From positions 62,001-126,000 of the forward strand of contig NZ_JAGEPF010000028.1 in the NCBI RefSeq assembly GCF_017573465.1: a DNA stretch of 64,000 nt. Direction: 5' to 3'. Shown here piece by piece: positions 50,569 through 58,685 of this stretch. The first letter of the stretch is position 1. Each line of letters starts with the position of its first letter. Made by a program: the position numbers and the translations under genes. The notes beneath the pieces were generated by a model. That model was given only the letters and a program-made list of their open reading frames with translations. It was not told the origin of the DNA and searched no databases. The DNA comes from Actinomadura violacea. GTDB taxonomy: Bacteria > Actinomycetota > Actinomycetes > Streptosporangiales > Streptosporangiaceae.

Positions 50569-51501
50569 ATGCCCGCAGACACCATTTCGCTCGGCGATGT
50601 CGAGATCACCCGCGTTGTCGAGTGGTCCGGCCCCATCCGCACCGCGCGCTTCATCATCCCCGACAGCAGCGAGGAAATCTGGCGCGACAACCAGGAGTGG
50701 CTGGCCCCGGACTTCTGGACCCCCGCGGATGACGCCTACCGCTGCCACATCCAGACCTGGGTCCTGCGCAGCGAGGGAAAGACCATCCTGGTGGACACCG
50801 GGGTCGGCAACGACCGCGAGCGCCCGCAGATCCCGCAGTTCGCCGGGTTGAGGACCGACTACCTCACCCGCCTGCGCCAGGCCGGCGTCGCTCCCGAGGA
50901 CATCGACGTCGTCGTCAACACCCACATCCACTACGACCACGTCGGCTGGAACACCGAATCGCGTGACGGGCAATGGCTGCCCACCTTCCCCAACGCCACC
51001 TACCTGATCCCTCGCGCCGACAACCTCTACTTCGACCCGGAAAGCCCCCGCCGCAGCAGGGCGCCGCGCGACGAGCACGAACGCATCCGCTGGGAAGGCA
51101 GCAAGCTGGTCTTCAACGACAGCATCGCCCCCATCCACCGAGCCGGACAGGCGGTCCTGTGGGAGGACGCCAACCGCATCGACGGCAACCTGCTGCTGGA
51201 GGCCGCACCGGGCCACACCCCCGGCTCGTCCGTCCTCACCCTCCGCTCGGGCACCGACCGCGCCGTCTTCGTCGGGGACATGCTGCACAGCCCCGTCCAG
51301 GTCCTGGAACCCGGATGGAACAGCTGCTTCTGCGACGACCTGCAACTCGCGGCCAAGACCCGCCGCGCCTATCTCTCCCGCGCCGCCGAGCTGCGAGAAC
51401 TCGTCATCCCGGCCCACTGGCCGGGACGCGGAGCCGCCGAGATCCGCAAGGACGGTGACGCCTTCGGCATCACCGCATGGGCCGCCTTCCCTCGCAGCTG
51501 A
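50569..51501 (+). CDS. MBL-fold metallo-hydrolase
   Basis: The 310-residue metallo-beta-lactamase-fold enzyme has THIHYDHVGW (HxHxDH, near residue 125), ILVDTGVGNDRERPQ, AAPGHTPGSSVL and a further Asp/His (VFVGDML, IPAHWPGR), enough for a two-metal site. Related enzymes include lactonases and arylsulfatase-like hydrolases; the substrate cannot be read. It is 42 bp after tetR and may be in its transcript. Confidence 0.88.
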   Translation: MPADTISLGDVEITRVVEWSGPIRTARFIIPDSSEEIWRDNQEWLAPDFWTPADDAYRCHIQTWVLRSEGKTILVDTGVGNDRERPQIPQFAGLRTDYLTRLRQAGVAPEDIDVVVNTHIHYDHVGWNTESRDGQWLPTFPNATYLIPRADNLYFDPESPRRSRAPRDEHERIRWEGSKLVFNDSIAPIHRAGQAVLWEDANRIDGNLLLEAAPGHTPGSSVLTLRSGTDRAVFVGDMLHSPVQVLEPGWNSCFCDDLQLAAKTRRAYLSRAAELRELVIPAHWPGRGAAEIRKDGDAFGITAWAAFPRS

Positions 51502-52000
51502 CCCGGACAAGCAAAAGGCGGGAGCCGGCCCCAGGTCGACCCTCCCCAGCCCACCAGGCCACCACGCGCACGCCGCGCTGCGGCTGCCGGTCTTGTGCAA
51601 CGTCGGATACCTATCGAAGGTACGGCAGGCCCGGCCGCCACCTTCTGATTCGCACTTCGCGCTGCCCTTGCCGAACAGGCCGAGACGGAGGCCTTCACAG
51701 GCCTCACGGCGGCGGTCTGGAGACCGTGGTGCGAAGGATGTCGGCGGGTGCGCCACTGACGGGGGGCTGCGGTGACGTACACGGCCGCCGGCTGCAGCGG
51801 CCCGTCGGGCGTTGGCCGGGGGAGGACGGGTCGACGAGAAGCGCCGACCAATCGGTGAGCCGTCCGGTCCTGCAGAGCCTGGATCGGTGACCGTGCGCGG
51901 CCGGTGGTGGGCGTGTCGTCCGGACGGTCGGTGTGGCCACATCTGCGTAGGGTGCCTGCATAGGGTGTGGTCACACCTGGCGGCGAGAGGTACCAGCCCC
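51502..52000. other. Intergenic region with two tandem palindromes before a small gene
   Basis: No gene is supported in these 499 bp. Near the right end are TGTGGCCACA (51932-51941) and GGTGTG-GT-CACACC (51964-51977), related 10-14 bp palindromes about 34 bp apart, the second 23 bp before the ATG at 52001. They look like paired operator sites for that gene. Confidence 0.5.
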
Positions 52001-52300
52001 ATGAGGCTCGAACTCACCAACTACGAGGCCCTGCACGGATGGGGCGTCGTCAACAACAGTGCCGCGTGGCATGCTCAGCACAACCGCAAGCCCCCCGCGG
52101 CCGAACAGGCAGTCGGGGACATCCTCTTCACCGCCTACGACTGCCGGACCGACACCACGACCACGGTCGAGCTCAGCGACGACGAGCGCGCGAGCTTGGC
52201 CGAACTGGTCAGCGAACACATCGCATCGTGGATGAAGCGCGGCCAGGAGAACGCCGCAACGCCTCACCTGCGCTCGCTGGTCATGAAACTGGGCGGCTGA
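52001..52300 (+). CDS. Small hypothetical protein
   Basis: The 99-residue protein (RLELTNYEALHGWGVVNNSA, later SDDERASLAELVSEHIASWMKRG) is acidic and helical at its C-terminus, with no signal or membrane segment. GAGAGG lies about 10 nt before the ATG. Tandem palindromes upstream suggest regulation. I do not recognise the family. Confidence 0.65.
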   Translation: MRLELTNYEALHGWGVVNNSAAWHAQHNRKPPAAEQAVGDILFTAYDCRTDTTTTVELSDDERASLAELVSEHIASWMKRGQENAATPHLRSLVMKLGG

Positions 52301-52437
52301 GCACCTTCGAGCCGTCGAGTCTCACAACTACGGAACAAAAACGTAAGTCGGCTCTTGAGATCGGGATGCTGGAAAGGCCTGGTGGCGATTGCCCGCTCGC
52401 CGCGATGGCGTGTGAGCTCGCCGGTCGGACGGTGTGC

Positions 52438-52689
52438 TCAGGCGAAGGGCGGCGGACCACTTCCGATCAGGCTGATGACATCAGACCAGGCTTCGGAACC
52501 GCCGAGCGTGACCTGGGCCTCGCGGCCGTCGGGAAGTCTCAGTGTCTGGTCGTGCGAGGCGTCGGCATCGAAGTCGGCGATGGTCGCGGTCCCGGACCAC
52601 TCCCGCTGCTTGGAGCGCAGATCGACGTAGACCTCGACCTCGGATCCGCCGCTGTTGATCAGGACGGCGGGTCCCCGGTAGCGGCTCAC
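52438..52689 (-). CDS. Small hypothetical protein
   Basis: The 83-residue protein (VSRYRGPAVLINSGGSEVEV, then DLRSKQREWSGTATIADFDA) is predicted to be beta-rich and soluble. GTG 52689 is the only good start. It has normal composition for a real gene, but no motif, signal or partner is seen. It converges on the small gene at 52001. Confidence 0.6.
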   Translation of the reverse strand: MSRYRGPAVLINSGGSEVEVYVDLRSKQREWSGTATIADFDADASHDQTLRLPDGREAQVTLGGSEAWSDVISLIGSGPPPFA

Positions 52690-53270
52690 GCCCGGATCCT
52701 CTCATCGAGGCTGCTGTGGACTGTGTTCATGAAGACGAACCATAGCGTTGAGGTCGGACGTTCCCGGCCGTGCCGCTCCAGTACTCGTCGCGTGGCAGTG
52801 GAGCCACGGTTGGGACGTTGCGTACGCGCGCCCCATCGATCCATGCGCACTGGACCCTGAGAGTCTTGGCGCCGCCACGGTCCGGGGCCCAAGCCCCCGC
52901 GCAAGCCTCACGCCTTCGCGCCCGGCGTCCGCCCCGGGGCAATATCACGTCGCGCCCGCCGCGAGCACGAGCCCGGCCGCGGCGATCAGCTGCTCCACCA
53001 CATGCCCGCCAGGGGCGTGCCCGCCCCGTCGGCAGCGCTCCGAAGACCGCGCCGACAGCCGACCCGTGTGGCTGGGCCTGTCAACGATCGCGCTGCCGCA
53101 GCCGACATTGCCGACCGGGTCCAAGCCGGCGGTCCGGGCCTGGCCGATCCGCCGGGGGCCTCACCTTGTACCACCTTCGCCCTGTCCCGCGTCCCCCAGG
53201 CCATCGGGTCCTGACCTGAACGACAGCGCGATCAAGGGGCGCTGCCACTGACCGGTGCAGCAGTCGTGTG
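52690..53270. other. Gene-poor stretch
   Basis: Several overlapping reading frames occur on both strands but all have Arg/Pro/Ala-rich shadow composition without motifs. The minus strand near 52950-53150 reads briefly as protein-like (VVEQLIAAAGLVLAAGA) and may be a decayed gene, but I cannot name it. Confidence 0.4.
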
Positions 53271-53627
53271 TCAGTCGTGGGGCGGGAGTTGGCCGATCTG
53301 GTGGTCGGCGACCTGGAGCGCCTCGTCGACCAGGCGGCGCAGATGCCCGTGCCGCAGCGCGTACACCACCCGTCGCCCCTCCTTGCGGGTGGTCACCAGC
53401 CCGGCCAGCCGAAGCCTGGCCAGGTGCTGGCTGACCGAGGTCCGCGAGGCCTTGGTGCACTCGGTCAGCGTTGTGACATCGGCCTCGCTCTCCCCGAGAC
53501 GGCGAAGCAGGGCCAGGCGGGTGGGGTCGGCGAGCAGGCCGAGAATCCGCGCGGCCACCTCGATCCGTTCGCCACCCTCTGGCTGTTGCGACCCGTGTGC
53601 ACCTGATAGATGCATGCGTGCGCTCAT
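53271..53627 (-). CDS. ArsR family metal-responsive regulator
   Basis: The 118-residue protein has the ArsR winged helix (AARILGLLADPTRLALLRRLGESEADVTTLTECTKASRTSVSQHLARLRLAGLV split across residues 25-85) and a basic C-terminus with HGHLRRLVDEALQVADHQIGQLPPHD. The HxHx-like and late DH-x-HD residues resemble the alpha-5 metal site of CzrA/NmtR-type sensors (Zn, Co or Ni). ATG 53627 is taken because the HTH starts soon after; longer upstream frames have shadow composition. It is divergent from a cation diffusion facilitator, its likely target. Confidence 0.88.
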   Translation of the reverse strand: MSARMHLSGAHGSQQPEGGERIEVAARILGLLADPTRLALLRRLGESEADVTTLTECTKASRTSVSQHLARLRLAGLVTTRKEGRRVVYALRHGHLRRLVDEALQVADHQIGQLPPHD

Positions 53628-53693
53628 ATGCACATAATGGTGAGGAGAAGCTCCGGCGTCCAGCCCGACCAGCGTCCACGAGAGGCACACTCG
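53625..53693. promoter_or_regulatory. ArsR/CDF divergent promoter region
   Basis: The short gap starts with TATG-CA-CATA (53627-53636) at the ArsR start and has A+T-rich sequence between two G+C-rich genes. The palindrome overlaps the ArsR start codon, as expected if ArsR blocks its own transcription and that of the transporter. Confidence 0.4.
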
Positions 53694-54806
53694 GTGAGCG
53701 ACCACACCCACAGCCCCGAGCCGCACGAACCGGAACGGCACCGACCAGAGTGGCTTGAGCAAGGTGCGCCCGCCCCGCATGACCACGGTCACGGTCACGG
53801 GCATCGGCATGGACGCGGCTCGTGGGTGCGGCTGCGGCATCAGCTCGCGCATTTCGTCACCCCGCACTCCCATGAGGCGATGGACAAGGTCGACACGGCC
53901 ATGGAGACCTCGCGCCAGGGCATGCGGACGCTGTGGCTGTCGCTGGGCGTCCTGGGGGCGACCACCATCGTTCAGGCGGTGATCGTTGCGATGTCAGGAT
54001 CGGTGGCGTTGCTGGGCGACACCATCCACAACGCCGCCGACGCTCTGACCGCCGTGCCGCTGGGCATCGCGTTCGTGCTGGGCCGCCGCGCGGCCAACCG
54101 CCGCTACACCTACGGCTACGGCCGCGCCGAGGACCTGGCCGGCATCGCCATCGTGCTCACCATCACCGCCTCCTCCGCCGTGGCCGCCTACGAGGCCGTC
54201 GACCGGCTACTGCACCCGCGCGACATCACCCATGCAGGCATCGTCGCCATCGCCGCGGTGGTCGGGTTCATCGGCAACGAGTGGGTCGCCCGCTACCGCA
54301 TCCGCACCGGCCGCAAGATCGGCTCGGCCGCGCTGGTCGCCGACGGCCTGCACGCCCGCACCGACGGCTTCACGTCCCTGGCCGTGCTGCTCGGCGCAGG
54401 CGGCACCGCGATCGGCTGGCGCTGGGCCGACCCCGTCGTCGGCCTGCTGATCACCGTCGCGATCCTCATGGTCCTCAAAGACGCCGCCCGTGAGGTCTAC
54501 CGCCGCCTGATGGACTCGGTCGACCCCGCCATGGTCGACACCGCCGAAACCGCACTGCGCGACGTCGACGGCGTCCGCGGACTCGGCCAGGTCCGCATGC
54601 GCTGGATCGGCCACGCCCTGCGCGCCGAGGCCGACATCATCGTCGACCCCGACCTGACCATCGTCCAAGCCCACCGGGTCGCCGTCGACGCCGAACACGC
54701 CCTCATCCACGCGGTTCCGCGGCTGACCGCCGCCACCGTCCACACCGACCACCTCACCCACGGCAACGACCCCCACCAGCCCCTGGCCCACCACACCGGC
54801 GCCTGA
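53694..54806 (+). CDS. Cation diffusion facilitator (CDF) metal exporter
   Basis: The 370-residue protein has a His-rich N-terminal tail (HDHGHGHGHRHGRG, near residues 30-45) and six transmembrane helices with metal residues in HNAAD (helix 2) and ADGLHARTDGF (helix 5), then a cytoplasmic ferredoxin-like domain ending with more His. It exports Zn, Co, Ni or Cd using proton exchange. GTG 53694 follows AGAGG. Divergent ArsR sensor suggests metal-induced expression. Confidence 0.92.
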   Translation: MSDHTHSPEPHEPERHRPEWLEQGAPAPHDHGHGHGHRHGRGSWVRLRHQLAHFVTPHSHEAMDKVDTAMETSRQGMRTLWLSLGVLGATTIVQAVIVAMSGSVALLGDTIHNAADALTAVPLGIAFVLGRRAANRRYTYGYGRAEDLAGIAIVLTITASSAVAAYEAVDRLLHPRDITHAGIVAIAAVVGFIGNEWVARYRIRTGRKIGSAALVADGLHARTDGFTSLAVLLGAGGTAIGWRWADPVVGLLITVAILMVLKDAAREVYRRLMDSVDPAMVDTAETALRDVDGVRGLGQVRMRWIGHALRAEADIIVDPDLTIVQAHRVAVDAEHALIHAVPRLTAATVHTDHLTHGNDPHQPLAHHTGA

Positions 54807-55001
54807 CTCAGGACGACCGGCGACGTGAGGTCGCGGCTGATCTCCGTGAGCGGATCCGGGCGTTCGCATCGGGATCGCTCGAGCACAAGCCGCTGGTGCT
54901 GGAGGTGTCGTGAGCCCGCTGCCCGACCAGTCGAAATGGGACTAGACGATCTAGGGCTGGACAAGGCCGGACTCCGGAAGCCGTCTTGTCAACAGAAGGT
55001 T

Positions 55002-55027
55002 AGGGGTTCAGTCCCCTCGCCGGCTCC
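55002..55027 (+). repeat. tRNA 3'-end-like sequence, possible attachment-site scar
   Basis: AGGGG-TTCAGT-CCCCT (55002-55017) forms a T-arm-like stem with the TTC of a T-loop, followed by CGCCGGCTCC like a 3' acceptor strand. The loop is 6 nt, one short of a functional T-loop, and no complete tRNA body lies upstream. It resembles a residual att core left by an integrative element. Confidence 0.45.
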
Positions 55028-55029
55028 TA

Positions 55030-55150
55030 ACGACCTGCCTGCCGCCCCGCGCGTCCTCGCCGAGGTAGACGACGCCTTGGCCGCCTTCGCCGAGCCGACT
55101 GGCCAGCCAGCACGCGCCGGGCCGCTCCGGGATTCGTTTGGAATCCCCCG
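55030..55150 (-). pseudogene. Truncated Ser/Thr protein kinase fragment (glycine-rich loop)
   Basis: On the minus strand one frame reads WLASRLGEGGQGVVYLGED, the Gly-rich ATP loop (GxGxxGxVY) of actinobacterial Ser/Thr kinases, and then runs into a stop at 55008-55010 within the tRNA-like scar. The Lys-containing strand and the rest of the kinase are absent. It is a remnant; kinases often sit with WD40 domains, and an orphan WD40 protein is divergent to it. Confidence 0.6.
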
Positions 55151-55579
55151 CGCGGGGGCGAAGGAACGCCAGAGATCAATCATCAGCCAGGGCCACCTCC
55201 GGACGGCGGGTGCCGACCCCGCGCCGCAGGGGCTGTGCGTCTCCGGCCCGTCGAAGCGTGATGCCCACGCCCGCCTGCGTCCGGGCCTGGCCAGAGACGG
55301 CGGTGAGCGCCCTCATGGACCACGACTTCTTCTCGGAAAATTCAGAAAGGAAGGACCTGATCCGTGTGGCGGCCGCCGCAATGGCGGCGATCGGGGGGCG
55401 ATGTGGGCGCGATCTACGGAGTAGATAGCATCAAATCCGTACACGTCACTCCGTCGAAATCCTCCATTACCAATTGTTCGAGATTGGTCTCGGAAAGTAA
55501 TCCCGAGCATCGCCAGTCCGGATCGGCCGCGTGGCCGTCCGGTGCAGATCCGTAGCGGTCTGCGGAGAGGAACGCCGTC

Positions 55580-56623
55580 ATGATGGGTGAGTCGTCTTCA
55601 GCGCAGGACGCGGGAACAAGAGGACTGCTCAGGCGGCGGAGCGTCCTGCTCGCCGGGGTGGGGACAGCCGCCCTGATGCTGTCCGACGCCTGCAGCGGCA
55701 GGCATGCCGGCGCCTCCGGCGGGCGGAAGACCGCCCGCCCGCAACCGCTCGGGAGCGGACGCGCCCTTTCCGGCAGTGGCGGTGCCGCCTGCGTCGCGTT
55801 CAGTCCGGACGGCAAACTCCTGGCCACCGGTGGCCAGGACAAGACCGTCCGATTGTGGAAAACGGACACCGGCGCCCGAATCGCGACCCTCAAAGGCCAC
55901 GTGGAGGTGGTCGTACAGGTCGCATTCAGTCCGGATGGCAAGACCTTGGCCAGCGCGGGCGATGACAGCGTATTGCTGTGGGATGTGGCCCGGCACGCCC
56001 GGATCGGCATCGTCTTAGGCCATGAGAAGGCGGTCGACGCAATCGCGATCAGCCCGGACGGAAAGACGCTGGCCAGCGGCAGCGTTGATGAGACCATTCG
56101 ACTGTGGCGCATGGCCGACCAGTCCCGCATCGCCAAGATCGAGCCTCAGGCCGCGACGGTCAGCGCGCTGGCGTTCAGTCCCGACGGCAAGATCCTGGCG
56201 AGCGGCCACGACAACTCCGTCGCCACCGGGGGCCACAGCATCCGGCTCTGGAGCGTGCCGGGCTGGAAGCCCGTCGGCACCCTCTCCGGCCACACCCAGG
56301 AGGTCGAGACGCTGGCCTTCAGCCCGGACGGCCGGACGCTGGCCAGCGGCAGCGGCGACGGCACCGTCCGGCTCTGGGACATGGCGGCGAAGACCGCCGC
56401 CGGCATGCTCACCGGCCACCAGAGCACCGTCGACTCCGTGGCCTTCGCCCCCGGCGGCAAGGCCCTGGCCAGCACGAGCTCCGACAAGACCACCCGCCTG
56501 TGGGACGTGGCCGCCCGCAGGACCACCCGCACCGGCGCGGGCGGCGGAACCGTCGCGTTCACCCCGGATGGCACGATCCTCGCCGGTTCGACCGACGACG
56601 CCGTCCTCCTCTGGAGCCTCTGA
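55580..56623 (+). CDS. WD40-repeat lipoprotein (seven-blade propeller)
   Basis: The 347-residue protein has an export signal (GLLRRRSVLLAGVGTAALML then SDACSG with a lipobox-like cysteine) and seven WD40 repeats marked by VAFSPDGK and RLW (residues 65-347), enough for one full propeller. In actinomycetes such propellers are normally tied to a Ser/Thr kinase or effector; here it stands alone outside the membrane. ATG 55580 is used; ATG 55583 is next. The divergent kinase remnant may be its former partner. Confidence 0.85.
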   Translation: MMGESSSAQDAGTRGLLRRRSVLLAGVGTAALMLSDACSGRHAGASGGRKTARPQPLGSGRALSGSGGAACVAFSPDGKLLATGGQDKTVRLWKTDTGARIATLKGHVEVVVQVAFSPDGKTLASAGDDSVLLWDVARHARIGIVLGHEKAVDAIAISPDGKTLASGSVDETIRLWRMADQSRIAKIEPQAATVSALAFSPDGKILASGHDNSVATGGHSIRLWSVPGWKPVGTLSGHTQEVETLAFSPDGRTLASGSGDGTVRLWDMAAKTAAGMLTGHQSTVDSVAFAPGGKALASTSSDKTTRLWDVAARRTTRTGAGGGTVAFTPDGTILAGSTDDAVLLWSL

Positions 56624-56973
56624 CCCAGGGGCCTCTGCTCGGCAACCAGCCGATCGCCGAGCCGCCCAGCCTCATCATGCTGGCCCTGCCTGCCGGACGG
56701 GGTGGTGCGGGGGATAGCCCGCCACGTCGGCTGCGGCCCGCTCCAAGCCGCAGGGCCGAGTTCCGTTGCCTCGATGTATTGGGCGGCTCCACCACCGGGG
56801 CGTCACGGTGATGCGCACGCTGCCGACCGCCCTTGCCGACCCCGACACCCTCCTGGTGCTGCCAGCCAACCTCGCGGCCGTCCATGCTCAGGTGATCACG
56901 GCGATCGGGAGCCCCTGCACAGCAGGGCCTACTTGCTCGCAACCCGCCTCCAGTAACTAGCGGACGATGGCCG

Positions 56974-57120
56974 GTGCCGTGTGTGCTCGGCGTGGACGAC
57001 TTCACCCCGCGCAAGCGCCTCGATTACGCCACCGTCCTCATCGCTGCCCAGACCCGGCAGCGCGTCGAGGTGCTGCCCGTGCGAGGCCGGTCGCCGGTGG
57101 CGCGGGGGCACGCGGGGAGT
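56974..57120 (+). pseudogene. ISL3-family-like transposase fragment
   Basis: One frame reads PCVLGVDDFTPRKRLDYATV then RQRVEVLPVRGRSPVARG, matching the start of the ISL3 catalytic core (GVDDFAxRKGxxYGTVxVD...VDVLPxR), including the first catalytic Asp. Coding sense stops after about 45 residues. No inverted repeats of the element could be found nearby. Confidence 0.5.
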
Positions 57121-57186
57121 GGCGTGCGGCGCGCAGGTTCAGTTGTTACTGGGTGGTGGTCGGTTGCGTTGTGGTCCTGGGAGGAG

Positions 57187-57228
57187 GTCAGAGGCCATGG
57201 TTCGCCCCCGCAGACCATGGCCTCTGAC
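57187..57228. terminator. Perfect 15-bp hairpin after the secreted hydrolase
   Basis: Arms 57187-57201 and 57214-57228 are perfectly complementary with a 12-nt loop. It lies 6 bp after the stop of the leftward hydrolase gene, so it most likely terminates it. Confidence 0.75.
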
Positions 57229-57233
57229 TGTGG

Positions 57234-58610
57234 CTATGGGCGCAGGTACGGGCCTGGGTGGTGGCGGGTGAAGGACGGGCTCGTCGGGTGCAGGCCCGGT
57301 TCGGGGTCTGTGTCGAAGACGGTCTGGTAGTCGGGGCCGAGCCCGACCGCGGCGCTGTTCAGCGCAGCCGGTTCGGTGGTCGGCCAGTGGCGGGTGTTCA
57401 TTCGGGTCAGGAGGGTTCGGAGGGTCGTGATCTCTTCGGAGGCGGTGAAGCTGCAGTGGTAGCCGCGGTCCACGTAGAGCTGCTTCAGGTTGGCCGGGTT
57501 GCCCGCGCGACGCACCTGGGTGGCGTACCAGCGCTGGTTCTCCGGGGGGACGTTGCCGTCGCCGGTCGTGTGCAGGGTCACCACTGGCCAGGGAGTGCGG
57601 CCGGTGGGGGTCCCGTAGCGGGCGAGGTAGCGGACGGCCGTGGGGTCGGCCTTGACACGGGGTGCGGCGTTGAGGCGGGCGAGGTCCTCGCGAAGGCTTA
57701 GGCCGGCTTCGCTGTAGGCGCGTTTCACCAGCTGCTTCTGGGTGGAGCGGGCTAGGAGCGTCCGGTAGTCCACACCCGTGTTCCAGGACGGGTTGCCGCC
57801 GGCGCGCTGCTCGATGTCGGTGCGGTTGAGGCCCCAGAAGGCGCCCCGGTCGTAGGCGGCGTAGTAGGCCTGCTGTTCCACCTGACCGGCGACCGTGTCG
57901 GGTGCCGGCGCGCGTGCGGCGTAGCGGCCGGGGATGTCGGCGAGAGCGGCGGCGAGGGCGAGGCGAGCGCGCCCCTGGGGGTTGTCGAGGGCGGCGCCCA
58001 GTGCGCGGCGGGCGTTGGTCGTGTTCTTCTGCGGGTCCTTGATGCGGACCAGGTCGAGGTCGGGTGCGAGAAGTGTCTTGATCGCGAAGTTCGCGTCGAG
58101 GGCGCTGTTGAAGTGCCCGGTCGTGCCGCCGAGGACTCCGCAAAGGGAGGCGACACCGGCGAAGCGGCGCGGGTCGCGTTCCGCCAGCAGGACGGCGGTG
58201 AGGCCGCCGGCGGACGAGCCCGCCGAGATGGTGCGGCGAGGCTTGCCGATGTTCGTGGTGAACCAGTCGAGCAGGTCCATCTGGTCCTTCAAGCCCGCCT
58301 CGACCACACCCCAGCCGCGCGGGACGCGGAGTTGCGAGGCGGCCAGCGCGTATCCGTGGTCGAGCAGCCACTGCTTCGTGGCCGGGTGGTTCGTCAGTTC
58401 GATGTCCGAGGGCGCGGGGGACTCCAGGCTGTACGCGCCATGGCTCCACAGAAGAAGCGTCCCGTTCCAGTGGTCGGGGATCTCGACGCGGTAGGGAACT
58501 CCGTCGATGTCGCCGTCACGGACATCGGCGCGGGCGGGCAGCGCGACCGCGGTAAGGGCGGCGAACACCATCAGCGGAACGGTGCGGCACAACAGGCGGA
58601 GGCGGTTCAT
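57234..58610 (-). CDS. Secreted alpha/beta-hydrolase-fold esterase/peptidase-like protein
   Basis: The 458-residue protein has a Sec signal (MNRLRLLCRTVPLMVFAALT then AVALPARA) and an alpha/beta hydrolase fold: GVPYRVEIPDHWNGTLLLWSHG, nucleophile Ser in ISAGSSAGGLTAVLLAE (near residue 155), then a helical insert and catalytic-type DGNVPPENQ and GYHCSFTASEE (His) near residues 380-420. It resembles uncharacterised secreted hydrolases related to prolyl oligopeptidases and tannases. GGAAGG lies before ATG 58610. A divergent ArsR-type regulator is its neighbour. Confidence 0.82.
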   Translation of the reverse strand: MNRLRLLCRTVPLMVFAALTAVALPARADVRDGDIDGVPYRVEIPDHWNGTLLLWSHGAYSLESPAPSDIELTNHPATKQWLLDHGYALAASQLRVPRGWGVVEAGLKDQMDLLDWFTTNIGKPRRTISAGSSAGGLTAVLLAERDPRRFAGVASLCGVLGGTTGHFNSALDANFAIKTLLAPDLDLVRIKDPQKNTTNARRALGAALDNPQGRARLALAAALADIPGRYAARAPAPDTVAGQVEQQAYYAAYDRGAFWGLNRTDIEQRAGGNPSWNTGVDYRTLLARSTQKQLVKRAYSEAGLSLREDLARLNAAPRVKADPTAVRYLARYGTPTGRTPWPVVTLHTTGDGNVPPENQRWYATQVRRAGNPANLKQLYVDRGYHCSFTASEEITTLRTLLTRMNTRHWPTTEPAALNSAAVGLGPDYQTVFDTDPEPGLHPTSPSFTRHHPGPYLRP

Positions 58611-58685
58611 GCCCCGCACCTTCCAGGGGGCTCCGGCCCCGGTGCAATGATTTTGAAAATAGCCTAAATGTTGTAAATTCCGGCC
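58611..58685. promoter_or_regulatory. Divergent hydrolase/regulator promoter with A+T palindrome
   Basis: The 75-bp gap is unusually A+T-rich and contains the perfect palindrome ATTTTGAAAAT (58650-58660), midway between two starts. It likely carries overlapping promoters and an operator for the regulator at 58686. Confidence 0.5.

Larger units (their letters stand above)
54807..55579. other. Gene-poor junction with decayed elements
   Basis: Holds, left to right: an open frame ending at 54913 (tail LRERIRAFASGSLEHKPLVL, protein-like but unrecognised), a decayed tRNA 3' end (55002-55027), a Ser/Thr kinase fragment on the minus strand (55030-55150), then an A+T-richer promoter region before the WD40 gene at 55580. 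This is a typical scar of integration and deletion. Confidence 0.5.
56624..57233. other. Intergenic region with transposase remnant and terminator
   Basis: No intact gene. The middle (56974-57120) codes for a transposase remnant and the right end (57187-57228) for a strong hairpin. The first ~340 bp show only short shadow frames. Confidence 0.5.

Noticed and set aside
52690..53270. A real gene in the 52748-53251 plus-strand frame
   Set aside because: Composition is Arg/Pro/Ser shadow-like with no domain or good start; kept only as a gene-poor stretch.
54960..55027. A complete tRNA gene ending at 55027
   Set aside because: No matching 5' acceptor, D-arm or anticodon stem is found, and the T-loop is one base short.
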